The notes under the pieces are model-generated. The model was given only the letters and a program-made list of their open reading frames with translations. It did not search any database and was not told the origin of the DNA. The position numbers and the translations under genes were made by a program. Positions 7,649 through 14,727 of a stretch of 37,835 nucleotides of DNA are shown here, in pieces; the stretch's first letter is position 1, and every line of letters begins with the position of its first letter. The DNA is from Chloroflexota bacterium (lineage in GTDB: Bacteria > Chloroflexota > Anaerolineae > J036 > Brachytrichaceae), in contig JAMCQN010000035.1 of the NCBI GenBank assembly GCA_023382055.1, positions 51,610 to 89,444 of the forward strand, written 5' to 3'.

Positions 7649-8881
7649 CTAACTGATATACAGATAAGCCACGCGCATGCCGTCCTGCGCCGTATCATTT
7701 GGCGCCGTCGGCATACCCGGCCATGAGCCGCCGGCCGCCGCGTGAAAAATGATGAAGTAATGCAGAGGCACTGGTCCGGCCGGTGTATCGATTACCCTTA
7801 ACGGGATGCGTCGGAGTAATTCGCTTTTGGCGATTTTGGAGTTCCGCAGCACCTGCTGGCTGTCGACAATCCCGATTTCATTGAAATAGGTGCGCCAGTG
7901 GCCGTCCTCGGCGAAATCGAATGTAATCTTCAGGTAATCGCTGTTCCATTGAAAAGGCGAGTTGTGGTCGGCCATAAACTGCAACCACTGCGGCGCTGAG
8001 GTGTCATAGAAAAACTGCCTATCGTTGAACAGCGCCGTCGTCGTGCCGCTGCCCGGTCCCTGCATGTGCACACCGCTCATGATGCGGGACAAGCTGGCAT
8101 TGCTGTGGCCGACTGCCTCCATCAGGTCTATCTCGACCATCAGGTCGTTGAGCTTCTGGCGGATATGCTGCACGTCGTCCGCGGATAAGGCGCTGGCTGC
8201 CTGCAGGCCGGCCAGGTCGGTCGACAAACGATCCAGGTCGGGCAGAATCCAGACGCCGACAAAGGTATTGTCTATGCCGGTACTAACCTCACTGGCGCCG
8301 CTAGGTTCAGAATGAATCCCCATCGGCAGTTTGACGAGGAACTCAACATGGCGGAAGCCGTCGGGGGGATAAACGTGAAAGGCTGCGCTGGCGAAGCTCT
8401 GGCCGACCAAACCCAGCCTTCTGGCGTTGGCCTTGATGTTCTGGCCTTTAGTATCCAACAACAGCTTTTCGGCGCTGGTCAGCTTGTGCACGTTGCAATC
8501 GAGTACTTGCCCGAAGAGTGGATCGGCGACAAAGTCGGGTTGGAATGGAAATCCGCCCAGATTGGCCGCCACCATTGCTGGTTCACCCAGCCTGGCCTCG
8601 CCCCAGGGTTTGCCAAAACCTATGCCAAACTGGTTATCGTTGTTGGCTTTGAAAAACTCCTGCATGTCGTTGAGGCGATAAAAGCGCGTCTTGCCGGTGT
8701 TCGCCGCAGCATCAGCGCTCCTTACAACGGTAGCGGGGTTGTTGGAATCCATCACTCGAGACATTCCCCGCGCCAGCGCGGTTCCGACCGACACGGCGTT
8801 TAATGATTCACCCGCCACAAACCCCAGGCCTGCAAGAGACCCCAGCCGTAAGAAGCCACGCCTGGTCAGTTTATTCGTCAT
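7649..8881 (-). CDS. Tat-exported protein of unknown function
   Basis: A 410-residue protein starting MTNKLTRRGFLRLGSLAGLG, a clear twin-arginine signal (TRRGFLRLG) followed by a hydrophobic stretch and a likely cleavage near residue 38. Tat export means it is folded before leaving the cytoplasm, often with a cofactor. The mature part has only one Cys (in VLDCNVHK), so no Fe-S or multi-Cys site is visible. A central helical segment with many Asp, Leu and His (around residues 225-275) is flanked by beta-rich regions. HYFIIFHAAAGGSWPG lies near the C-terminus. I recognise no family. The gene stands alone between a pseudogene remnant and a tRNA gene, with a weak ribosome site before ATG. Confidence 0.72.
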   Translation of the reverse strand: MTNKLTRRGFLRLGSLAGLGFVAGESLNAVSVGTALARGMSRVMDSNNPATVVRSADAAANTGKTRFYRLNDMQEFFKANNDNQFGIGFGKPWGEARLGEPAMVAANLGGFPFQPDFVADPLFGQVLDCNVHKLTSAEKLLLDTKGQNIKANARRLGLVGQSFASAAFHVYPPDGFRHVEFLVKLPMGIHSEPSGASEVSTGIDNTFVGVWILPDLDRLSTDLAGLQAASALSADDVQHIRQKLNDLMVEIDLMEAVGHSNASLSRIMSGVHMQGPGSGTTTALFNDRQFFYDTSAPQWLQFMADHNSPFQWNSDYLKITFDFAEDGHWRTYFNEIGIVDSQQVLRNSKIAKSELLRRIPLRVIDTPAGPVPLHYFIIFHAAAGGSWPGMPTAPNDTAQDGMRVAYLYIS

Positions 8882-8964
8882 TGCCAGCTTCCCGTGCGCA
8901 TCACAGTCCAGTCATTACACGATGACAATTACATTACCACAACCTGCGTGCCATTCGTTTTATA

Positions 8965-9037
<73 letters not shown>

Positions 9038-9323
9038 ACACATGACCCGGGCAAACCGAGCCACTCAGCGGCGCGTATTCTAGCAGCAATCCGCCTGTAT
9101 GACAAGTCCGCAATATCGTTCGCTGCATGGTTTCTAAGCACGCCGCAGTGATTTCTAATAATGCTTTCATGCATCTTCTAAATACGCACATTCGCTTATT
9201 TACTCTCCACGCTCGAAAGTCACAATCATTACAAAGTTCGCATGTGTAGACAACGATGTAAACGATACGTGCGAACAGGGGAAGCTTGATTCTGTTCAGG
9301 CCGATGCAGCCGATTGATTAATC
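9038..9323. promoter_or_regulatory. Tad locus upstream region with inverted repeat
   Basis: This is a gene-free stretch between the tRNA gene and tadB. The one clear structure is GTTCGCATGT (9236-9245) facing ACGTGCGAAC (9267-9276), a 10-bp inverted repeat with one mismatch and a 21-base gap. It sits about 50 bases before the first tad gene, where an operator or leader hairpin would lie. No consensus promoter is evident by eye. Confidence 0.4.
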
Positions 9324-10412
9324 ATGGATTTGTTATACAGGTTCTTCAACATCCAGCAGCAGGGCAATATGACAGCCTTGCTGATTTCCGCTATCGCGGG
9401 AATAACAGTGCTGATGGTGTTTGCCGCGTTATTGATCCCGCCGAAAGGCCGGCCCAGCAGCATCGCTAAGACGCTGAGAAATCTTCCGAAGAAAAATCTG
9501 GCCGGCATCCAGAAGCGCCTGGATAAAGCCCAGATGGAGATATCCGCCATTGAATATGTCCGCAGGAGCCTGACGTTCGGCATTCCCGTCGGTCTTTTCC
9601 TCGCGCTGTTGGTCGGATCAGTGGTACTGGTGGGTGTTGGTATCTTCGCAGGTTTCATGATTACATGGACGAAGCTGGAGCAGGAGCGCGACCTTAAGCT
9701 GGTCAAATACACCAAGCAACTGGCCAGCGCCTGCGACACCATCCGCACAGCCTACAACGTGAATCCTTCATTGAAGAAAGCGATTGAGGCCGTAGCCGAA
9801 TACTCCATGGCGCCTGTGAAAGACGACTTCCGTGAGATCCTGGTGGCGGCCAGCCAGGAACGCTTTGTCGAAGGCTTGCAGGAAATTGCTGAACGCCGTA
9901 AGTCCATCGTCTTCGACACCGTTGCGACCAGCCTGATCCGCGCCAGCGAAGCCAGCGGCGAGGTCAACGATATGCTCGTGCGACTGGCCGACTCCACACG
10001 CCAGAATGTGGGCGCCTTCGAAGACGCGCTGACCAGCCAGTTGAACGCGCGCTCCAGCATCACATGGGGCACTTATGGCCCGTGGCTGATCTTCTGCATA
10101 TTCCGCTTCATGACGATCGGCATGAGTCTCATGATCGGCGGTGAAGGCGGTAACCTGTTTGGACCGCTGACCAGTTTCTTCTCAACAATCGGCGGGAATA
10201 TCCTGGCGCTGGCGGCTGCGTTGATCTCGATCTTCGTGTATCGCTATGCCACACAGGTATCGCAGCGCGGCCTGGTTGTGGCGCGCGTCTCGATGAGCGA
10301 GCCGACTGCCGTGAAGGTTGGCCAGAGGCCGCTCTCAAATTCACAGTCAGCCAGCAACGTGATCGGCCAGTCTCGACCGGTGGCGGGTGTTTACGGGGGC
10401 GAAAATGCTTGA
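9324..10412 (+). CDS. tadB: TadB-like type II secretion F-domain inner platform protein
   Basis: A 362-residue membrane platform protein of the Tad/Flp pilus, which couples the TadA ATPase to pilin assembly. It has an N-terminal helix (~17-38), a second hydrophobic pair at ~85-110, a cytoplasmic T2SF domain with QLASACDTIRTAYNVNPSLK and SLIRASEASGEVNDMLVRLA, and C-terminal helices at ~255-310. The length is usual for TadB. No strong ribosome site precedes ATG 9324, and ATG 9369 (MTALLISAIAG) is an alternative. The last 8 bases overlap tadC, which indicates coupled translation. This first half of the locus is about 11 kb away from the ATPase gene. Confidence 0.82.
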   Translation: MDLLYRFFNIQQQGNMTALLISAIAGITVLMVFAALLIPPKGRPSSIAKTLRNLPKKNLAGIQKRLDKAQMEISAIEYVRRSLTFGIPVGLFLALLVGSVVLVGVGIFAGFMITWTKLEQERDLKLVKYTKQLASACDTIRTAYNVNPSLKKAIEAVAEYSMAPVKDDFREILVAASQERFVEGLQEIAERRKSIVFDTVATSLIRASEASGEVNDMLVRLADSTRQNVGAFEDALTSQLNARSSITWGTYGPWLIFCIFRFMTIGMSLMIGGEGGNLFGPLTSFFSTIGGNILALAAALISIFVYRYATQVSQRGLVVARVSMSEPTAVKVGQRPLSNSQSASNVIGQSRPVAGVYGGENA

Positions 10413-11370
10413 CCTGTTGTATGTGCTGGCTGCAGTAGGCGTGTTCTTCCTATTCGTGGGCATGATGATGCCCAGGAGCAGCAGGCGCGATCCCAATGCG
10501 GGCGCCCTGACGCCCAAGCAGTATCGGCCGCGCAGCATCGGAAACAGCCGCATTCTGGAACCAGTCGCCAAGGAAGGCCTGCGCCGCGCAATGCGCAAGA
10601 ACCCGAACAACGCCCTTTATCTGCGACATCTGAAACAGGCCAACTGGTACTGGGAACCCGGCGAGCCGGTCATGCCCAACCTGAAGGCGCCGTACTGGAA
10701 CCTCGAATCTCTGTGGGGAGAGAAAATCTTCGGCGGGCTATTGTACGGAAGTCTGGTAGCCATCCTGATCGTGATCGTCGGCCTGGTCATGAGTATTCTG
10801 CATAACCAGTCGATACTACCCTTCCTCCTGGGCGCCGTGGCGCTGGGTGTAGCCGTCGGCTTCTTCATGTTTAACTCGCCGGATGCAGCGGTTGCCGGCG
10901 CGGCTGCAAAACGCCAGAAGGAACTTGCGCTGGAGATGGGCTACCGCATCCCGGAATTGCGCGGCGATGTACTGGCTGGCAACACCATCCAGCGCGCCAT
11001 TCGCAATATGGGGCGCCGCCCGGGCGGCCCATTCGTCGAGGAAATCCGCCGCGCCGTTACGGTGCTCGACGTCACGAAAGACGATGCCCTGGCGATGGAC
11101 CAGCTCATAGAGCGCAACCAGGGTAACGAGTTGGTTGTTGAATTCGCCAACAACCTGAAGATGGTTTCACGGCAGGGCGGCCAGATCGGCCCGGTGCTCA
11201 ATATTCTGGCCGAACTGGCCCAGGATCGTCTGCGGTTGCAGATCCAGACTCAGGCGCGCAAGAATCTGCAGGAAATGACCCGCCCAATCGGCCTGAGCAG
11301 CATGATGATCACCACATTATTGATCATCGTGCCCGCTATGTCGGGCGTAATGGGCAGCATTGGTAAGTAA
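10405..11370 (+). CDS. tadC: TadC-like type II secretion F-domain inner platform protein
   Basis: A 321-residue partner of TadB, also a T2SF-type membrane protein. It begins MLDLLYVLAAVGVFFLFVG, with further helices at ~115-170 and ~295-318. The cytoplasmic part contains the ELRGDVLAGNTIQRAIRNM and EFANNLKMVSRQGGQIG blocks typical of the domain. ATG 10405 is preferred over GTG 10387 because it follows GGGGGCG at good spacing and overlaps the tadB stop by 8 bases. The 139 bases after it, up to the first pilin, contain no recognisable gene. Confidence 0.82.
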   Translation: MLDLLYVLAAVGVFFLFVGMMMPRSSRRDPNAGALTPKQYRPRSIGNSRILEPVAKEGLRRAMRKNPNNALYLRHLKQANWYWEPGEPVMPNLKAPYWNLESLWGEKIFGGLLYGSLVAILIVIVGLVMSILHNQSILPFLLGAVALGVAVGFFMFNSPDAAVAGAAAKRQKELALEMGYRIPELRGDVLAGNTIQRAIRNMGRRPGGPFVEEIRRAVTVLDVTKDDALAMDQLIERNQGNELVVEFANNLKMVSRQGGQIGPVLNILAELAQDRLRLQIQTQARKNLQEMTRPIGLSSMMITTLLIIVPAMSGVMGSIGK

Positions 11371-11509
11371 TGAGGAATTTACGGGTACGCATGGAGGTGA
11401 TCGCATAAAGATGCCGTGGCGGGGAAATGGCAGTCATCGTTGTTCACAAAGAACCGAATCATTTCGATAAGTTAGTTCATTTCTGTATTCATTTTGGGAG
11501 AACGTAATC

Positions 11510-11758
11510 ATGTTCAGCAAACTTCAAGACCTGTCGGTAAACGCATATCTGGCTGTTGCAGACGCCAAGACCAACCTGATCGAGAAACTGGAGCGCGGTG
11601 ACGCGGACAGCTCCGGCTCTACCCTGCGCACGGTCGGCATCGTAGCACTGGTGCTCCTCATAGTGGCTGTGCTGGGTTATGCGATCTACACCGCTGCTGG
11701 CGGCGCCGCGAACAGCATCAATGCCACCAGCTTCAACTTCAAAGCACCAGCACCATAA
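11510..11758 (+). CDS. flp: Flp-type pilin, copy 1
   Basis: An 82-residue pilin, probably the major filament subunit. It has a charged N-terminal leader of about 30 residues ending in KLERGDADSS, then a hydrophobic helix VGIVALVLLIVAVLGYAIY and a short polar tail ending in APAP. Cleavage by the prepilin peptidase probably falls after the Gly of ERG. The classical Flp Glu at +5 is not present, so the processing site is non-standard. GGGAGA precedes ATG by about 8 bases. It is nearly identical to the following gene; the one residue change I see is Glu instead of Gln before the Lys-Leu-Glu-Arg block. Confidence 0.85.
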   Translation: MFSKLQDLSVNAYLAVADAKTNLIEKLERGDADSSGSTLRTVGIVALVLLIVAVLGYAIYTAAGGAANSINATSFNFKAPAP

Positions 11759-11837
11759 GCACTTATTCAGTTATCGCCGCCGGCGCGAGCCGGCGGACAA
11801 CAAAACACAATCATTCATTCAGTGGGAGAACGCAATC

Positions 11838-12086
11838 ATGTTCAGCAAACTTCAAGACCTGTCGGTAAACGCATATCTGGCCGTCGCAGACGCCAAGACC
11901 AACCTGATTCAGAAGCTGGAGCGCGGTGACGCCGACAGCTCCGGCTCTACCTTGCGCACAGTCGGCATCGTAGCACTGGTGCTCCTCATAGTGGCTGTGC
12001 TGGGTTATGCGATCTACACCGCTGCTGGCGGCGCCGCGAACAGCATCAATGCCACCAGCTTCAACTTCAAAGCACCAGCACCATAG
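11838..12086 (+). CDS. flp: Flp-type pilin, copy 2
   Basis: The second copy of the 82-residue pilin. The only residue difference I see is Gln for Glu just before KLERGDADSS. The same ribosome site GGGAGAACG precedes ATG 11838. A longer open frame reaches back to 11679, but it would overlap copy 1 and ignore the duplicated start. Two copies could raise expression of a highly abundant subunit or allow small variation. Confidence 0.85.
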   Translation: MFSKLQDLSVNAYLAVADAKTNLIQKLERGDADSSGSTLRTVGIVALVLLIVAVLGYAIYTAAGGAANSINATSFNFKAPAP

Positions 12087-12158
12087 GCACTTATTCAGTT
12101 ATCGCCGCTGGTTCCGATGGAATCAACTTCGCAGTCGTCACATCGCGGAGACCACATA

Positions 12159-12395
12159 ATGACAACCATGCATATGCAGGCTTGCTGCCTTGCAATCAGT
12201 CTGGATAATACTAGGCGTTGCCTGTTCTCTATCCTCGAGTGTGCAGACGCGGATAGCTCTGGATCAACGCTGCGCGCCATGGGAGTCATCACCCTGGTCC
12301 TCATCGTTGTCTCCGTAATCGGAGTCGCGGTATTTGCCCAGGCAGAAGGCACAGCGGGCGTGATAGCAAACGTCCATTATGACTTCGGTCATTAG
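12159..12395 (+). CDS. Diverged third Flp-like pilin
   Basis: A 78-residue protein from ATG 12159, with GGAG about eight bases upstream. It shares the block DADSSGSTLR with the two Flp pilins, followed by a comparable hydrophobic helix (VITLVLIVVSVIGVAVF). Its leader (MTTMHMQACCLAISLDNTRR) has no resemblance, and the residue before the shared block is Ala instead of Gly. It could be a minor pilin, a tip or regulatory subunit, or a decaying third copy. An upstream ATG at 12117 is possible but has a poor ribosome site. Confidence 0.65.
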   Translation: MTTMHMQACCLAISLDNTRRCLFSILECADADSSGSTLRAMGVITLVLIVVSVIGVAVFAQAEGTAGVIANVHYDFGH

Positions 12396-12409
12396 GGGAA
12401 CCGAAAGCG

Positions 12410-12898
12410 ATGAATAAGAATCACCAATCCCCTGTCGGTGTGCCTGCGCGACCGCAACAGCGATTGCGCGGGTTATTCAAACAGATCGAAGGCGGCAGCA
12501 TGGACGGCGGCAACTACTCCGATATTGTCTTTGCGCCGTTTCTACTCGGATTGCTGTTGTTCGGTCTGATGGTAGCGCTGGTCGGGTACTACCGGGTGGG
12601 CGCGAGCTACTCCTCCCAAGGGGCGGCTCAACTTGCCGCAGTGGCGCCCGATCAGGCTAACGCCGCGCTCGCGAATGCGTGGAGCGGTTGGACTAATGGT
12701 AATGCGCCGGCGGACGGTGTTACCGTGGACTCCCAGGCTCGCACTGTGAGTGCCAATATCGATACGTCGAAATCGTACAACATTGGCGTCCTCGGTAACT
12801 ACGAGTTCTCAATCTCGGCTGGCAGCGGCGTAGCCGTCCGGTCCGAACGCTTCTATCCGGGCCAACCGGTCTGCACCGGCAGCAGGTGTAATGAATAA
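12410..12898 (+). CDS. TadE/pseudopilin-like membrane protein 1
   Basis: A 162-residue protein with an N-terminal cytoplasmic stretch, a Gly-rich junction EGGSMDGGNYSD and one hydrophobic helix (~42-65), followed by an extracytoplasmic domain that contains a late Cys pair (PVCTGSRCNE). The layout matches TadE/TadF-like pseudopilins, which help assembly of Tad pili. The usual TadE N-terminal pattern (GxxxVEFAL) is not exact. Its end overlaps the next gene by 8 bases. Family assignment comes from layout and context and not from strong motifs. Confidence 0.6.
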   Translation: MNKNHQSPVGVPARPQQRLRGLFKQIEGGSMDGGNYSDIVFAPFLLGLLLFGLMVALVGYYRVGASYSSQGAAQLAAVAPDQANAALANAWSGWTNGNAPADGVTVDSQARTVSANIDTSKSYNIGVLGNYEFSISAGSGVAVRSERFYPGQPVCTGSRCNE

Positions 12899-13388
12899 CG
12901 ATCCAGGACAGCGAGTTCGAGTAAGGAGACAGGCGCAGCGACGCAGCCTGTCTCTTCTCGCGCGTCTGTTCCATAGCGCCGAAAGCGGAGAGGACTCCAG
13001 CTTTGAGTTCAGCAGCGTCATCCTGCCGATGGTGCTCATGGTGCTGCTGGTCGCTTTCGCGACTGTCGTTCGTGCGGCGCAGATGCCGATCTGGACTGCC
13101 GCCAGTGAGTGCGCCCGCGCTGCCGTCGCATCGGAGACGGAGAGCAACGGCCGCCAGTTGGCGACAAACGCGGCCTACGAGTCGCTGTACGGAAATGCCA
13201 TTGATCCGACCTCGGTGCAGGTCACCATCACCGGCGACTGGACGCCGGACACGCTGATCACCTGCCACGTTACCTACAACATCGACATGTCCAGGCTGGC
13301 GTTCTTCGCCGAACTCACCGGCGGGTCGGTGCGGATGGATGCAGAGGTGTCGCTGCGCACAGAGCCGTTCAAGTCTAAATGGCAGTGA
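12891..13388 (+). CDS. TadE-like pseudopilin 2
   Basis: A 165-residue protein. After a basic N-terminus comes AESGEDSSFEFSSVILPMV, which resembles the TadE signature (Gly, then Glu-Phe before the helix), and a hydrophobic helix at ~40-58. The extracytoplasmic part has two Cys residues, consistent with a disulfide. It overlaps the preceding gene (ATGAATAA), with AGGTG upstream, so translation is coupled. It is the most TadE-like of the three small pseudopilin candidates here. Confidence 0.68.
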   Translation: MNNDPGQRVRVRRQAQRRSLSLLARLFHSAESGEDSSFEFSSVILPMVLMVLLVAFATVVRAAQMPIWTAASECARAAVASETESNGRQLATNAAYESLYGNAIDPTSVQVTITGDWTPDTLITCHVTYNIDMSRLAFFAELTGGSVRMDAEVSLRTEPFKSKWQ

Positions 13389-13394
13389 ATTGAA

Positions 13395-13871
13395 ATGAAC
13401 AGACATTACGGGTTCCCTTTCATGAAAAACTGGCGTAAGGCGGAAGCGGGTTACACCATTACGTTCCAGGCCGTGTACTACACCGTAATGCTGTTCGTCT
13501 TCTTCGCGCTGATTTATGACTTCGGCGGTCTGGGCTACACATTCTCGGTCACCAGCAACGTGGCGCGCCTGGCGGCTCAGGATGCAGCCAAGGATGTTGA
13601 TACCAGCACGTTCGTCACAGACCAGCAGATCCGCCTCAGCCCCGACGCGCTAACGCGCGCGCAGGCATACGTAGACGGCATGACCAATGGACAGATGACG
13701 ATTACATCACTCACCATCAACCACCTCGATACCCGCGATGTGATCGCCCTGGAAGCCTACACAACCGTCAATCTGCCGGTTCTGCATTCGTTATTCGGCA
13801 TGCCACCCATAACGCTCTGGATATCGGCATACGCTGAGCCGGCTTATGGCATCAGCCAGGAGGGACAATGA
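13395..13871 (+). CDS. TadE-like pseudopilin 3
   Basis: A 158-residue protein with KAEAGYTITFQAVYYTVML, a short basic leader followed by the hydrophobic helix of a pseudopilin, then an extracytoplasmic domain ending in a Gly/Gln tail. No Cys is present. A second in-frame ATG at 13422 would shorten the leader by nine residues, and neither start has a convincing ribosome site. It lies six bases after pseudopilin 2. The row of three suggests a minor-pilin complex. Confidence 0.6.
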   Translation: MNRHYGFPFMKNWRKAEAGYTITFQAVYYTVMLFVFFALIYDFGGLGYTFSVTSNVARLAAQDAAKDVDTSTFVTDQQIRLSPDALTRAQAYVDGMTNGQMTITSLTINHLDTRDVIALEAYTTVNLPVLHSLFGMPPITLWISAYAEPAYGISQEGQ

Positions 13872-13872
13872 T

Positions 13873-14727
13873 ATGAACTCAACAATTGTGAAAGGTAATC
13901 TCTTTAAACGCGCCATCGATAACCTCAAGGTGGAGCGGACAGCGCCGTCGGATTACCGGCCCACATTTCGAGAGTCGGGTTACCGGCGCTCTATTGTCAA
14001 CCGGCTGACGCCATTAACCACGTTCCTGCTGGGACTGGGGATACTGGCCCTGTTCGCGGCGGCAATCCTGGTGATCAGTCACCTGCTCGGCGCCGGCAAC
14101 GGGACGGAGAATCTATCTGATGCCATGCCCTTTCAGCCGGAGGTGACGATCTACCAACAGCCTGCTCCTACAGCCGTGAGCCAGGCGCAGAAGAAGATCG
14201 TTGTACAGGCAGAATCCGTTGCAGTGCAACAGGCGAAACCGACTGTTGATCCCAGTCGCGCGCCGTGGGCAGCGCAACTATCGAAGCAACTCGACGGCAC
14301 GCTGATGGCGCCGCGGGCGGTTGTCGACAAGGCGATGACGGATCTGGGCGCCTATTACGCGATACAGCATGATATGTCGCTCCAGGATTATATGGCCAAG
14401 CGCGATGACATCCTCAAGACGTACTTCACCGGGGCGGCGCTGGCACAGATGCAGTCAGTGGAAGCGAATCGCGATCTATATGGTGTGAATCGCGCCGGTC
14501 GCTACAGTATCGAGGTGCGAGACTTTTCCGAAGATGGCTATTCAGCCAAAGCGGCGGTAATCACGCGCGGCTGGATCGTCGACCTTTATGACGTTACTAC
14601 CAGTCAGCTATTAGCATCGGGTCGCATAAAGAACGACTCCCTTACCATTATGTCGGTACTATACGACCAGGCAGACGGGCATTGGAAGTTTGCATCGGTC
14701 GATGAGACAACGGATCTAAAGCCATGA
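13873..14727 (+). CDS. Single-pass membrane protein with extracytoplasmic domain, Tad-associated
   Basis: A 284-residue protein with about 40 cytoplasmic residues rich in Arg and Lys, one helix (~45-68), a Gln/Pro/Val linker and a C-terminal domain of about 160 residues. The domain starts near PRAVVDKAMTDLGAYYAIQ and ends in beta-rich segments, a shape reminiscent of NTF2-like or ARC6-IMS-like domains. I cannot confirm either. ATG 13873 was chosen because AGGAGGGA lies just upstream; the frame also opens at 13846. The last 4 bases overlap the next gene (ATGA). No known Tad component matches, so it may be a lineage-specific scaffold. Confidence 0.7.
   Translation: MNSTIVKGNLFKRAIDNLKVERTAPSDYRPTFRESGYRRSIVNRLTPLTTFLLGLGILALFAAAILVISHLLGAGNGTENLSDAMPFQPEVTIYQQPAPTAVSQAQKKIVVQAESVAVQQAKPTVDPSRAPWAAQLSKQLDGTLMAPRAVVDKAMTDLGAYYAIQHDMSLQDYMAKRDDILKTYFTGAALAQMQSVEANRDLYGVNRAGRYSIEVRDFSEDGYSAKAAVITRGWIVDLYDVTTSQLLASGRIKNDSLTIMSVLYDQADGHWKFASVDETTDLKP

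Larger units (their letters stand above)
11480..12110 (+). repeat. Tandem duplication carrying two Flp pilin genes
   Basis: Two units of about 300 bases (roughly 11480-11792 and 11808-12110) are nearly identical through the ribosome site (GGGAGAACG), the whole pilin gene and the 3' flank (GCACTTATTCAGTTATCGCCG). Within the coding part only a handful of bases differ. This indicates a recent duplication or ongoing gene conversion. Confidence 0.88.

Noticed and set aside
11371-11509. Riboswitch or small gene in the leader of the first pilin
   Set aside because: I looked for a cyclic-di-GMP-type aptamer core and for a coding frame with a ribosome site and saw neither.
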